A stretch of 64,000 nt of DNA, from positions 57,097 through 121,096 of the forward strand of contig NZ_QOKV01000021.1 of assembly GCF_008365405.1 (NCBI RefSeq), read 5' to 3'. The stretch is from Azospirillum brasilense (lineage in GTDB: Bacteria; Pseudomonadota; Alphaproteobacteria; Azospirillales; Azospirillaceae). The position numbers and the translations under genes were made by a program. Below the pieces are notes generated by a model. It did no database searches. It saw nothing but the letters and a program-made list of their open reading frames with translations, and was not told the origin of the DNA. Shown in pieces: positions 33,920 to 42,593 of this stretch (the first letter of the stretch is position 1; every line of letters starts with the position of its first letter).

Positions 33920-35080
33920 TCACTCCTCGACCTTTGCGGGGGCGGTGGGCTGCCAGGGGAAGGCGCCCATCGGTCCCATGCCGACGCGGTCGCGCGGGAT
34001 CGCCACATCGCTCTGCATGTAGAGCGCGATCAGCTCGGCCAGCGAGCGCAGCGAGTCCGCGTGGATGCGCTCGTAGCCGTGGGAGCTGTCGATGCCGAAG
34101 CAGACCAGCGCCGTGCGGATGTCGTTGCCGGCCTCGATGGCGGCGGCGCTGTCGCAGCGGTAGTAGCGGAAGACGTCGCGCTGGTGCTCGATGTCGTGCT
34201 GCTGGCACAGCGACAGCAGCTTGTGCGTTAGGTGATAGTCGAAGGGACCGGTGCTGTCGGCCATGGCGACGGTGACGCCGAACTCGCGGCTGTTCTGGCC
34301 CATGGCGGTGGTGCCGTTGTCGATGGTCACCATCTCCGCCACGTCCTTGTGCAGCACCGACGAGGCGCCGGAGCCGACCTCCTCCGAGATGGTCAGCAGC
34401 AGGTGGCAGTCCACCGGCAGCGGCAGCTTGGCGTCGAGGACCGCCTTGGCGGCGGCGAAGATCACCGCCACCCCCGCCTTGTCGTCGAGATGGCGGGAGT
34501 TGATGAAGCCGCTGGCGTCGAACTCCGCCTGCGGATCGATCGCCACGAAGTCGCCGACGTTGAAGCCGTGGAATTGCAGTTCCGCCAGGGTTTCGCAGCG
34601 GGCATCCACCCGGATCTCCAGGTTGGTCCAGGCCACCGGCTGGGTGTCGATCTCCTCGTTGAAGGTGTGGCCCGACGCCTTCAGCGGCAGGATGGTGCCG
34701 CGGTAGCTGCCCTTGTCGGTGTAGACGGTGCAGCGCGCCCCTTCGGCGAAGCGCGCCGACCATGTGCCGATGGGCACGACCTCCAGCCGGCCGTTCGCCT
34801 TCAGCATCTTCACCTGGGCGCCCAGCGTGTCGAGATGGGCGACCACGGCGCGGTCCGGGCTGTACTGCCGCCCCGCAAGATCGGCGCGGATCGCGCCGCG
34901 CCGGGTCAGTTCGAAGGGGATGCCCAACCGGTGCAGCTCGTCGCCGCAGAAATGGACGATCTGGTCCGTGTAACCGGTCGGGCTCGGGATCTCCAGCAGG
35001 CGGCGGAGAAGCCCCGTCAGATAGTCCATGTCGATGACCGGACGGACGATCCCGGTCCGTGTCAAGGCTGCCTGCTCCAT
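33920..35080 (-). CDS. M42-family metallopeptidase of the NAGGN system
   Basis: The 386 residues follow AGGAGG at the ATG. M42 peptidase residues are present: 'VVAHLDTLGAQV' (metal His/Asp), 'FINSRHLDDKAGVA' (bridging Asp), 'LLTISEEVGSG' (catalytic Glu pair), 'VTIDNGT' and the C-terminal 'GIDSSHGYER' His. It is the third gene of the asnO-ngg cluster. This combination defines the N-acetylglutaminylglutamine amide (NAGGN) osmoprotectant operon, where this peptidase probably recycles the dipeptide after osmotic relief. Confidence 0.88.
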   Translation of the reverse strand: MEQAALTRTGIVRPVIDMDYLTGLLRRLLEIPSPTGYTDQIVHFCGDELHRLGIPFELTRRGAIRADLAGRQYSPDRAVVAHLDTLGAQVKMLKANGRLEVVPIGTWSARFAEGARCTVYTDKGSYRGTILPLKASGHTFNEEIDTQPVAWTNLEIRVDARCETLAELQFHGFNVGDFVAIDPQAEFDASGFINSRHLDDKAGVAVIFAAAKAVLDAKLPLPVDCHLLLTISEEVGSGASSVLHKDVAEMVTIDNGTTAMGQNSREFGVTVAMADSTGPFDYHLTHKLLSLCQQHDIEHQRDVFRYYRCDSAAAIEAGNDIRTALVCFGIDSSHGYERIHADSLRSLAELIALYMQSDVAIPRDRVGMGPMGAFPWQPTAPAKVEE

Positions 35081-35095
35081 ACCACCTCCTGAACG

Positions 35096-36862
35096 TCACG
35101 CTCGCGGATCGACCGCGGAGTAGGGGAAGAGAAGATCGAGGAAGCGTTCGGCGGTCGGCTGCGGTTCGTGGTTGGCAAGGCCGGGCCGCTCGTTCGCCTC
35201 GATGATCGCGTAGTCGGACCCCAGAAGGTCGGGGATCAGCAGATCCAGGCCGACCACCGGAATGTCGAGCGCGCGCGCCGCTTCCACCGCCGCTTCCACC
35301 ACGCGGTGGTGCAGGCGGTCGGTGATGTCGTGCAGCGTGCCGCCGGTGTGCAGGTTGGCCGTCTTGCGCACGGCCAGCGTCTGCCCCTCCGGAAGGACCG
35401 AGTCCATGGTGAAACCGGCGTCACGCACGCAACGTTCCGTTTCCTCGTCCATCGGGATACGGCTTTCCCCGCCGGTGGCGGCGGCGCGGCGGCGGCTCTG
35501 CGCCTCGATCAGCTGCGCGATCGTCCGCTCGCCGGTGCCGACGATCTCCGCCGGGCGGCGCACCGCGGCGGCGACGACACGGTAGTCGATGACCAGGATG
35601 CGCACGTCCTGGCCCTGCACGAACTGCTCCAGCAGGACCGTTTCGCAGATCTTCTTCGCCTTGCCGATGGCCCAGGCCAACGTTTCCGCGTCGCGCACAT
35701 CCACGGTGATACCCTGGCCCTGCTCGCCGCGGGCGGGCTTCACCACGACGCTGCCGTGGCGCTCCAGGAAGGCGGCGTTGTCGTCCATGCCGGCCGCCGT
35801 CATCTGGTCCGGCACCGACAGGCCGGCCCGCAGCAGCGTGCGCCGGGTCACCGCCTTGTCGTCGCAGCGGAACAGCGCCACCGCCGAGGTCAGTTCGCTG
35901 AGGCTTTCGCGGCACAAGATGCTGCGCCCGCCGAAGCTGAGGCGGAACAGGTTGGACTCCGCGTCCACCACCTCCACGCCGATGCCACGGCGCCGGGCCT
36001 CGTTGATGATGATCATGGCGTAGGGGTTGAGGCTGGCCTCCACCGCCGGGCCGGCGAACAGCTTCTCGTTGATCGGGTTCTTGGTCTTCAGCGCGAAGAC
36101 CGGCACCCGCCGGAAGCCCAGCTTCTCATAGAGCGCGATGGCGTTCGCGTTGTCGTGCAGGACCGACAGGTCCATGAAGCTGCGCCCGCGCTCCTTGAAA
36201 CGCTCGGCCAGCGCGCGGACCAGCGCCTCGCCGATGCCGGGATAGGCCGCCTGCGGATCGACCGCCAGACACCACAGGGAGGAACCGTTCTGCGGGTCCT
36301 TGAAGGCCCGGACATGGTCCACCCCGGTGACCGAGCCGATGACCGCCCCGCTGACCGGGTCGGTAGCGATCAGGTGGGTCAGCACGCGGCTGTCGCGCTC
36401 CGACCAGCAGAGTTCCGGGTCCATGGTCACCATGCCGCGGGCGCCGTAGATGCGGTTCACGGCATCGACGTCCTGGCGGCCGCGCAGCGTTTCGATGACG
36501 AAGCCGCGAGTCTCGCCGCCCGGCCGGAAGCCGGCCAGCCGCAGGCGGTAGGTGTGGGAGGGGTCGAGGAACAGCTCGGTCGGCGCCTGGGCCAGCGCCA
36601 CATGCGGGTCCTCCAGATACAGCGCGATGTCGCGCCGGCCCGGCCCCTCCTGGCGCATCGCCTCGATCAACTCGCCGACGTCGGGAAAGGTGTTGGCGAA
36701 GAGCAGGCGGCCCCAGCCGCAATTCACCACCGCGCGCGGCGTCGGCCCAAGCCCCGCCCCCGTCCGGCGGTTCGGGCGCGGCGAGTCCTCGTCCATCAGG
36801 GCGGAGACCAGGGCGCGTTCGATCCGGAAAGGCGTCTGGGTGCGATTCTGCATCGTCATCAT
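35096..36862 (-). CDS. ngg: N-acetylglutaminylglutamine synthetase (GNAT + ATP-grasp)
   Basis: This is a 588-residue two-domain enzyme. The N-terminal half contains a GNAT acetyltransferase ('LWCLAVDPQAAYPGIGEALVRALAERF', 'VLHDNANAIALYEKLGFRRV', about residues 195-260). The C-terminal half is an ATP-grasp ligase ('SVVVKPARGEQGQGITVDV', 'VLLEQFVQGQDVRILVIDYRVVAA', and 'IPVVGLDLLIPDL...AIIEANERPGL'). It acetylates and joins glutamine residues to make N-acetylglutaminylglutamine. It begins seven bases after asnO with weak ribosome sites (ATGs at 36862, 36859 and 36853), so translational coupling is likely. Confidence 0.9.
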   Translation of the reverse strand: MMTMQNRTQTPFRIERALVSALMDEDSPRPNRRTGAGLGPTPRAVVNCGWGRLLFANTFPDVGELIEAMRQEGPGRRDIALYLEDPHVALAQAPTELFLDPSHTYRLRLAGFRPGGETRGFVIETLRGRQDVDAVNRIYGARGMVTMDPELCWSERDSRVLTHLIATDPVSGAVIGSVTGVDHVRAFKDPQNGSSLWCLAVDPQAAYPGIGEALVRALAERFKERGRSFMDLSVLHDNANAIALYEKLGFRRVPVFALKTKNPINEKLFAGPAVEASLNPYAMIIINEARRRGIGVEVVDAESNLFRLSFGGRSILCRESLSELTSAVALFRCDDKAVTRRTLLRAGLSVPDQMTAAGMDDNAAFLERHGSVVVKPARGEQGQGITVDVRDAETLAWAIGKAKKICETVLLEQFVQGQDVRILVIDYRVVAAAVRRPAEIVGTGERTIAQLIEAQSRRRAAATGGESRIPMDEETERCVRDAGFTMDSVLPEGQTLAVRKTANLHTGGTLHDITDRLHHRVVEAAVEAARALDIPVVGLDLLIPDLLGSDYAIIEANERPGLANHEPQPTAERFLDLLFPYSAVDPRA

Positions 36863-36869
36863 GCGGTGT

Positions 36870-38645
36870 TCAGATCCCGTGGGTTTGCAGCCAGAACTCC
36901 AGCAGGGCGGCCTGCCAGAGCTTCGAACCGCGAAGCGGCGTGATGTGGGTTTCCGGATCGCTGAACAGGCGGTCCAGATAGGCCGGCTGGAACAACGCAC
37001 GCTCCCGCGCGGCGGGCTGGTTCAGCACGTCGCGCACCAGCTCCAGATAGGGGCCGCGCAGATACTTCAGCGCCGGAACGGGGAAATAGCCCTTGGGCCG
37101 GTCGATGACCTCGGAGGGGACGACCTTGCGTGCCGCCTCCTTCAGCACGTATTTGCCGCCGTCGCGCAGCTTCAGCTCCGGCGGGACGCGGGCGGCCAGC
37201 TCGACCAGATCGTGGTCGAGGAAGGGCACGCGTCCCTCCAGCCCCCAGGCCATGGTCATGTTGTCCACCCGCTTCACCGGGTCGTCGACCAGCATGACCG
37301 TGGTGTCGAGGCGAAGCGCCTTGTCCACCGGGCGGTCGGCGCCGGGCCGGGCGAAATGGGCGGCGACGAAGGCGCTCGCCGCGTCCTCGTCGGTGAGATA
37401 TTGCGGGTTCAGCGCCTCGGCCATCTCCGCGCGGTTGCGGTCGAAGAAGACCTTGGCGTAGGTGGACAGCGGATCGGTCGCCTCCATCATCGGCGGGTAC
37501 CAGTGGTAGCCCGCGAAGATCTCGTCGGCGCCCTGGCCGCTCTGCACCACCTTCACATGCTTGGAGACCTCCTGCGAGAGCAGGAAGAAACCGATGGCGT
37601 CGTGGCTGACCATCGGCTCCGACATCGCCCGCACGCAGTCCTGAAGGGCGGGCAGGGCGCGGTTGCTGTCGATGAACAGCTTGTGATGGTCGGTCTGGAA
37701 GCGCTGGGCGATCAGGTCGGAATACTGGAACTCGTCGCCCTTCTCCTGCCCCACGGTCTCGAAACCGATGGAGAAGGTCTGCAGGCCGGTCTGCCCGGCC
37801 TCGGCCAGCAGGGCGACGATGACGGAGCTGTCGAGCCCGCCCGAGAGCAGCACGCCGACCGGCACGTCGGCGACCAGACGCCGCTCCACCGCCTTGCGCA
37901 GCGTGGACAGCACGGCGTCCTGCCAGTCGCCTTCCGACATCCGTTCGTCGCCGGGCTGCGGGCCGAAGACCGGCTCCCAATAGGTTTCCTCGATGCGGCG
38001 CCCGTCCGGCTCCAGCGTCAGCAGGGTGGCCGGCGGCAGCTTGCGCACGCCCTTCAGGATGGTCCCCGGCGCCGGAACGACGGCGTGGAAGCTCATGTAT
38101 TGGTAGAGCCCCACCGGATCGATCGCGGTGTCGATGTCGCCGCCGGCCAGCAGGGCGGGCAGGGTGGAGGCGAAACGCAGCCGTCCCGCCGTCTCGGACA
38201 GGTAGAGCGGCTTGATGCCCAGCCGGTCGCGGCCCAGCGTGACGCGCCCGCTGTCCCGTTCCCAGATGGCGAAGGCGAACATGCCGTAAAGCCGCTCGAC
38301 GAAGCGGCGGCCCCAGGCGTGATAGGCTTTCAGCAGGACTTCGGTGTCGCCGTGCGAGAAGAAGCGGTAGCCCTTGGCCTCCAGCTCCGCCCGCAGTTCC
38401 GGATAATTGTAGATGCAGCCGTTGAAGACGATGCCGAGGCCCAACTCGGGGTCGGTCATCGGCTGCTGCGCCGCTTCGGACAGGTCGATGATGCTCAGCC
38501 GCCGGTGGCCGAAAGCCATCCGGCCATGGGCGAAGACGCCTTGCCCGTCGGGGCCGCGCAACGCCAGGGCTTCGGTCATCGAGCCGACCGCGGACGCGGA
38601 GGCCGGGCGAGAATCGAAGCGGATTTCCCCGCTGATGCCGCACAT
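36870..38645 (-). CDS. asnO: N-acetylglutaminylglutamine amidotransferase (asparagine synthetase-like)
   Basis: This 591-residue glutamine-dependent enzyme starts 'MCGISGEIRF' with the nucleophile Cys2. The N-terminal glutaminase half (1-~210) has 'RGPDGQGVF', 'GHRRLSIIDLSEAAQQPM' and 'GIVFNGCIYNYPELR'. The C-terminal synthetase half has the PP-loop 'GVLLSGGLDSSVIVALL', 'SIGFETVGQEKGDE' and 'GQGADEIFAGYHWY'. In this operon it amidates the C-terminus of the Gln dipeptide to give NAGGN, an osmolyte known from Sinorhizobium and Pseudomonas. It is the first gene; the GGAG ribosome site is 12 bases away. Confidence 0.9.
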   Translation of the reverse strand: MCGISGEIRFDSRPASASAVGSMTEALALRGPDGQGVFAHGRMAFGHRRLSIIDLSEAAQQPMTDPELGLGIVFNGCIYNYPELRAELEAKGYRFFSHGDTEVLLKAYHAWGRRFVERLYGMFAFAIWERDSGRVTLGRDRLGIKPLYLSETAGRLRFASTLPALLAGGDIDTAIDPVGLYQYMSFHAVVPAPGTILKGVRKLPPATLLTLEPDGRRIEETYWEPVFGPQPGDERMSEGDWQDAVLSTLRKAVERRLVADVPVGVLLSGGLDSSVIVALLAEAGQTGLQTFSIGFETVGQEKGDEFQYSDLIAQRFQTDHHKLFIDSNRALPALQDCVRAMSEPMVSHDAIGFFLLSQEVSKHVKVVQSGQGADEIFAGYHWYPPMMEATDPLSTYAKVFFDRNRAEMAEALNPQYLTDEDAASAFVAAHFARPGADRPVDKALRLDTTVMLVDDPVKRVDNMTMAWGLEGRVPFLDHDLVELAARVPPELKLRDGGKYVLKEAARKVVPSEVIDRPKGYFPVPALKYLRGPYLELVRDVLNQPAARERALFQPAYLDRLFSDPETHITPLRGSKLWQAALLEFWLQTHGI

Positions 38646-38958
38646 TGTAAGAAATATCTCCGTATTCGAATGGGCTGGAGGCCGGCAAAAAACGCCTGGA
38701 AACGGCGAAGGACCGGCGCCACCCCTCAACAGGCGTGCAGCTTGATCGTCGCAAGGTTGGGCCCTGCCTTGCACAGGGTATCGGGGGTAGGGCGCGCCGA
38801 ACGACGGGAGGGGAGCGGCCCGAAAACGGGGTATCGGGGCTAACCCGTAGGGCTGGAAATGCCTCGCGGCTGAGGAAAGCCAAGGGGGATGGCGCCGGCC
38901 AGCGCAATGGTGGGGATAGGCTTTTCGGGATTAATACCTCTGCGCCCAATAAAGGCGA
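38646..38958. other. Intergenic region upstream of asnO
   Basis: These 313 bases separate the asnO start from the end of the MocR gene, both on the minus strand. No coding frame is supported. It should carry the NAGGN operon promoter; an A/T-rich tract (38645-38695) precedes the gene, but no consensus promoter, EcfG site or riboswitch was identified by eye. Confidence 0.4.
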
Positions 38959-38974
38959 TTAGACGTCTAATCGC
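38955..38974. other. Perfect 20-bp palindrome overlapping the MocR stop codon
   Basis: GCGATTAGAC and its exact inverted complement meet without a spacer. The TAA of the MocR gene lies inside. On the minus strand it is followed by CCTTTATT, so it could act as a weak terminator, or it could be a protein-binding site. Confidence 0.5.
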
Positions 38975-40401
38975 GCTGCCGTCAGCGCGGTGGCCAGTTC
39001 GCGGGCGGCGTGGCGCAGGGCGCCCGGCTCGTGGCCGGTGAATCCCAGCATCAGTGCCTGCAACGGCGGGGCGGCGATGTGCATCGGGCTGACTGGGCGG
39101 ACGGCGATTCCGCGCTCGGCCGCCACCGCCTCCACGTCGCGATCCGACAGGCCTGGGCGCAGCCGGGCGATCAGCTTCATGCCCTGCTCCGGCACCTCCG
39201 CCTCCATCCAGGGGGAGAGATGGGCGCCGATGGCGTCGGCGAGCGCGTCCCGCGCGGTCGTGTAGCGGCGGCGCATGCGGCGCAGGTGCGGGCCGAAGTG
39301 ACCGTCCTCCAGGAAGTCGGTCACCACGCCCGTGTAGAGCGTCGCCGGGTGCCAATCGGTCAGGCGGCGCATGGCGAGCACGGAGTCCAGCAGCTCGGGC
39401 GGCAGCACGGCGTAGCCGAGCCGCAGGCCGGGAAACAGGACCTTGCTGAAGGTGCCGACATAAATGACCCGTCCGCCACCATCGATCCCCTGGAGCGAGG
39501 CGAGCGGGTGGCCTGTATAGCGGAACTCGCTGTCGTAGTCGTCCTCCAGCACCCAGGCGCCGGCCGCGCGCGCCCAGGCCAGAAGCTCCATCCGCCGCGC
39601 CATCGACAGCACGACCCCCAGCGGGTAGTGGGAGGACGGGGTGACATAGGCCAGCCGGGCGTCCGGCGCTGCGGCGACGCCCGCCGCCACCTCCAAGCCC
39701 TGCCCATCGACGGGCACCGGCACGACGCGCGCCCGCGCGGCCTCCAGGGCGGCGCGCACCGCGGGGTAGCAGGGGTCTTCCAGCCACACCGGATCGCTGG
39801 GCCGCAGCAGCACCCGCAGCACGAGATCGATGGCCTGCTGGGCGCCTGCGGTGATCACCACCTGCTCGGGCTCGCAGCGCACCGCCCGCGCGGTCTGCAG
39901 ATAGCGGGCGATGGCCTGCCGCAGGGCCGCCGGTCCGCCGGGCTCCCCATAGCCGAGCATCACCGGGTCCGGCCGTTGCAGGTGCCGCAGGGTCAGGCTG
40001 CGCCAGATCCGCAGACTGCGCTCGTCCAGCGCGCAGCGTCCCGTGCTGAACGGGAGGGTGCCGAAGGGGGTGGCCGATGGCAACGGGGAGGGGACGCGGC
40101 GGGGCGGCTCCGGCGGCGGACTCTCCAGCCCGTCCGGCAGGTCGCGGGACACGAAGCTGCCCGCCCCGACGCGCCCTTCGATGAAGCCCTCGGCCAGAAG
40201 CTGCTCATAGGCGGCGACCACCGTGTTGCGGGCGACGCCGAGCCGTTCGGCCAGGGCGCGCGTCGGTGGCAGCTTCCCGCCGGGCGGCAGGGCGCCGGAC
40301 AGGATGGCCCGGCGCAGCTCCCGGTAGACCTGCCGCAGCAGCGGCTCGCCGCCCGTCCGGTCGATGGGGAGGAGCATCAAGTCGGACAGATCGGCGGGCA
40401 T
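38959..40401 (-). CDS. MocR-family regulator (GntR winged helix fused to aminotransferase fold)
   Basis: The protein is 480 residues from the ATG at 40401; a GTG at 40440 would extend it across the operator. The N-terminal wHTH ('ILSGALPPGGKLPPTRALAERLGVARNTVVAAYEQLLAEGFIEG') is followed by an aminotransferase class I-like domain with PLP-binding Lys320 in 'GTFSKVLFPGLRLGY' and the 'LEDDYDSEFRY' motif. MocR proteins such as PdxR sense pyridoxal phosphate or amino compounds. It is divergent from a pyridoxamine-oxidase-fold gene, a common pairing for autoregulated MocR genes. Confidence 0.9.
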   Translation of the reverse strand: MPADLSDLMLLPIDRTGGEPLLRQVYRELRRAILSGALPPGGKLPPTRALAERLGVARNTVVAAYEQLLAEGFIEGRVGAGSFVSRDLPDGLESPPPEPPRRVPSPLPSATPFGTLPFSTGRCALDERSLRIWRSLTLRHLQRPDPVMLGYGEPGGPAALRQAIARYLQTARAVRCEPEQVVITAGAQQAIDLVLRVLLRPSDPVWLEDPCYPAVRAALEAARARVVPVPVDGQGLEVAAGVAAAPDARLAYVTPSSHYPLGVVLSMARRMELLAWARAAGAWVLEDDYDSEFRYTGHPLASLQGIDGGGRVIYVGTFSKVLFPGLRLGYAVLPPELLDSVLAMRRLTDWHPATLYTGVVTDFLEDGHFGPHLRRMRRRYTTARDALADAIGAHLSPWMEAEVPEQGMKLIARLRPGLSDRDVEAVAAERGIAVRPVSPMHIAAPPLQALMLGFTGHEPGALRHAARELATALTAARLDV

Positions 40402-40404
40402 CGG

Positions 40405-40451
40405 ATTGGTCCAGTCAATGAGGTCGCAATTGGCTCTCACGCCGGACCAAT
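40405..40451. promoter_or_regulatory. Candidate MocR operator (ATTGGTCC ... GGACCAAT)
   Basis: ATTGGTCC at 40405-40412 and its exact inverted copy GGACCAAT at 40444-40451 have centres 39 bases apart. They lie between the divergent MocR and FMN-binding genes. MocR regulators typically bind widely spaced repeated half-sites. Confidence 0.5.
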
Positions 40452-40501
40452 GACTAGGCTCTAATGGCGCCGTTGTCCACCGCCGCGAAGAGAGTTCCGC
40501 G

Positions 40502-41227
40502 ATGTCCGAGGCCGTTCCGTCCGACCGCTATCCCGTCACCGACCGCAACCGTGTGAAGCGCCTGCACGAGCGGGGGCGCTACGATCGGGAATCCGTTCAC
40601 GCCATCCTCGACGGCGCGATGATCGCGCACATCGCCTACGTGATCGACGGGCAGCCCTACTGCACCCCCACGGCCTTCTGGCGGGAGGGCGAGCATCTCT
40701 ATTGGCATGGGTCCTCGGCCAGCCGGATGCTGCGGGCGCAGCGCGACGGCCTGCCGGTCTGCCTGACCGTGACGCATCTCGACAGCCTCGTGCTCGCCCG
40801 CTGCGGGTTCAACCATTCGGCGGATTACCGGTCCGCCATGTGCTTCGGCACCGCGCGCATCGTCGAGGAGCCGGAGGCCAAGACCCGCGCGCTCGATGCC
40901 ATGGTCGACCGCTTCTATCCGGGGCGCAGCGCCGACTTGCGGGCCAGCACGGCGCAGGAGATCAAGGCGACCATGGTCGTCGGCATGGAGATCGAGGAGG
41001 CGAGCGCCAAGGTCCGGAGCAAGGGCCTGTCCGACGAGGGCGAGGACATGCACCTGCCCGTCTACACCGCCCGCTATCCGGTGGTTCAGGTGATCGGCGC
41101 CGCCGAGCCCTGTCCGCGGCTTCCCGCCGATACGCCGGTCCCGCCGGGGCTGGCGGGCTTCACCGCCGGCCGCCCGCTTGACGAGCTGATGCTGGAGAAC
41201 CACCGCATCCGGTTCGGCGGGGAGTGA
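40502..41227 (+). CDS. Pyridoxamine 5'-phosphate oxidase-family (FMN-binding split barrel) protein
   Basis: The protein is 241 residues. 'AILDGAMIAHIAYVIDGQPYCTPTAFWREGEHLYWHGSSASRML' is the NimA-like/PNPOx-fold core for flavin binding, with 'SLVLARCGFNHSADYRSAMCFGTARIVEE' completing the barrel. A C-terminal region with several acidic residues is present. True PdxH substrate residues are not obvious, so it is probably a flavin- or heme-binding member of unknown reaction. It is controlled by the divergent MocR regulator. Confidence 0.8.
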   Translation: MSEAVPSDRYPVTDRNRVKRLHERGRYDRESVHAILDGAMIAHIAYVIDGQPYCTPTAFWREGEHLYWHGSSASRMLRAQRDGLPVCLTVTHLDSLVLARCGFNHSADYRSAMCFGTARIVEEPEAKTRALDAMVDRFYPGRSADLRASTAQEIKATMVVGMEIEEASAKVRSKGLSDEGEDMHLPVYTARYPVVQVIGAAEPCPRLPADTPVPPGLAGFTAGRPLDELMLENHRIRFGGE

Positions 41228-41251
41228 CGCGCCCCGCCACCACGTCCGGCG

Positions 41252-41734
41252 TCACCGCGTTCGGCGCCACTCGCCGTCGATGGTGTAGGGCGCCGAACGG
41301 CGGCGACGGTGCGTCCGGTCGCCAAAAGTCCGCTCACCGCGCGGGGGAGGACCATCCAGATGCTCGGCCAGGATCGCCATGTTCTTGCGGTTGGCTTTCC
41401 AGAACACGTCGGCGATGTTGCCAGCGACCGGGACGGCGCTGATCAGGCTGTCCATCGCCACATTGCCGACCATGCGCAGCAGCTTGCCGCGCGGCACGCC
41501 GAGCCTCCAGGCCTCGCGGATGAGATAGCCGGACACCGCCGTGGTGGCGAGGTTGCCGAAGCCGGGCACCAGGCCCAGCACCGCGTCGGCGCCGAAGGTG
41601 ATGTTGGTGCCGGGCACGCGGACGGCGCTGTCCATCGTCCGCGCCAGCCATTCCAACCGCCGGCGCGCCGCGACATGCGCCGTCTCATCGTAGGCGGAAC
41701 CGTAACGGAAAGAAGAAAAAGACGTATCGGTCAT
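41252..41734 (-). CDS. DUF4112 domain membrane-associated protein
   Basis: The protein is 160 residues. 'RRRLEWLARTMDSAVRVPGTNITFGADAVLGLVPGFGNLATTAVSGYLI' and 'MVGNVAMDSLISAVPVAGNIADVFWKANRKNMAIL' are hallmarks of DUF4112. Two hydrophobic segments with Gly/Pro-rich turns suggest membrane association. The C-terminus is basic. Function is unknown. It converges with the FMN-binding gene. Confidence 0.8.
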   Translation of the reverse strand: MTDTSFSSFRYGSAYDETAHVAARRRLEWLARTMDSAVRVPGTNITFGADAVLGLVPGFGNLATTAVSGYLIREAWRLGVPRGKLLRMVGNVAMDSLISAVPVAGNIADVFWKANRKNMAILAEHLDGPPPRGERTFGDRTHRRRRSAPYTIDGEWRRTR

Positions 41735-41930
41735 ACGGACCCTCCAGAAGGGGACGGCTGCACCGTCCGCTCAAGTGAAGGGCTCCGACATCGCGGTCCG
41801 TACCAAGTGGACCGCCAGAGGGGCCCGGAGCCAGTCCCGCACAGATGGCCCGGTCGTCCCGCCCGCGCAAGACCCACCCGGTACATTTTCGTATGAGTAC
41901 GGTGGATTCATCCCCGGTTTTCTGGCCCGG

Positions 41931-42491
41931 TCACAACAGCATCAGGAACGCCGGCAGGCCACCCAGAACCGCGCCTTGGGATCCACCCCACAGAACGTCG
42001 CCCTGCTCCACCGACCGGCGCAGCGCCGGGTTGGTGCCGCGCAACTGGCACAGGGCGAAGATGGCGGCGTTCACGGCCCCGGCCAGGGCGAACCACAAGA
42101 TCCAGGACGGCATGCCGCCGAGCCACACGGCGGGGGCGAGCATCAGGGCGGTGCGCCCGGTCCAGGACAGACCGCGAAAGACCAGCGCGTCCCATGACCA
42201 GCAGCCGGCTTGGCCGACCGGACCGAAGGGCAGGAGATGCTGTCCGATGAGCGTCGCCACGGCGGTCGCCGCACCGACCACCAGCGCCCGGTCCGCGGGC
42301 ATGGCCAGCGACCACAGGGCGGTGCTGAGCAGGGTCGCCGGAACGCCCCAAAGCAGCAGGCGGGACAGAGCCCCCGTCTGACGGCTGAGCGCGCTGAGAA
42401 AGAAGCTGCCGAGCAGGGAGCAGGTGACGGTGAGCAGGACGGCGGCGAACAGCAGATAGTCGATGACGAACTGTTCGGTCAGCATCACCAT
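41931..42491 (-). CDS. Polytopic membrane protein of unknown function
   Basis: The protein is 186 residues from the ATG at 42491, chosen because GGGGGAG lies seven bases upstream. It has about five hydrophobic segments ('FVIDYLLFAAVLLTVTCSLLGSFFL', 'LLWGVPATLLSTALWSLAM' and others) and no charged catalytic motif. The C-terminal half includes 'AGAVNAAIFALCQLRG'. The family is not recognised. Confidence 0.6.
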   Translation of the reverse strand: MVMLTEQFVIDYLLFAAVLLTVTCSLLGSFFLSALSRQTGALSRLLLWGVPATLLSTALWSLAMPADRALVVGAATAVATLIGQHLLPFGPVGQAGCWSWDALVFRGLSWTGRTALMLAPAVWLGGMPSWILWFALAGAVNAAIFALCQLRGTNPALRRSVEQGDVLWGGSQGAVLGGLPAFLMLL

Positions 42492-42593
42492 GGCCGCGCT
42501 CCCCCACCGGTTCTTTGTTCGTATTCCCCACAATTACGGTGGGGCGTGACCGGGCCGGCGTCAATGAAAATCACCCCGATTTTTGGGGTCCGC

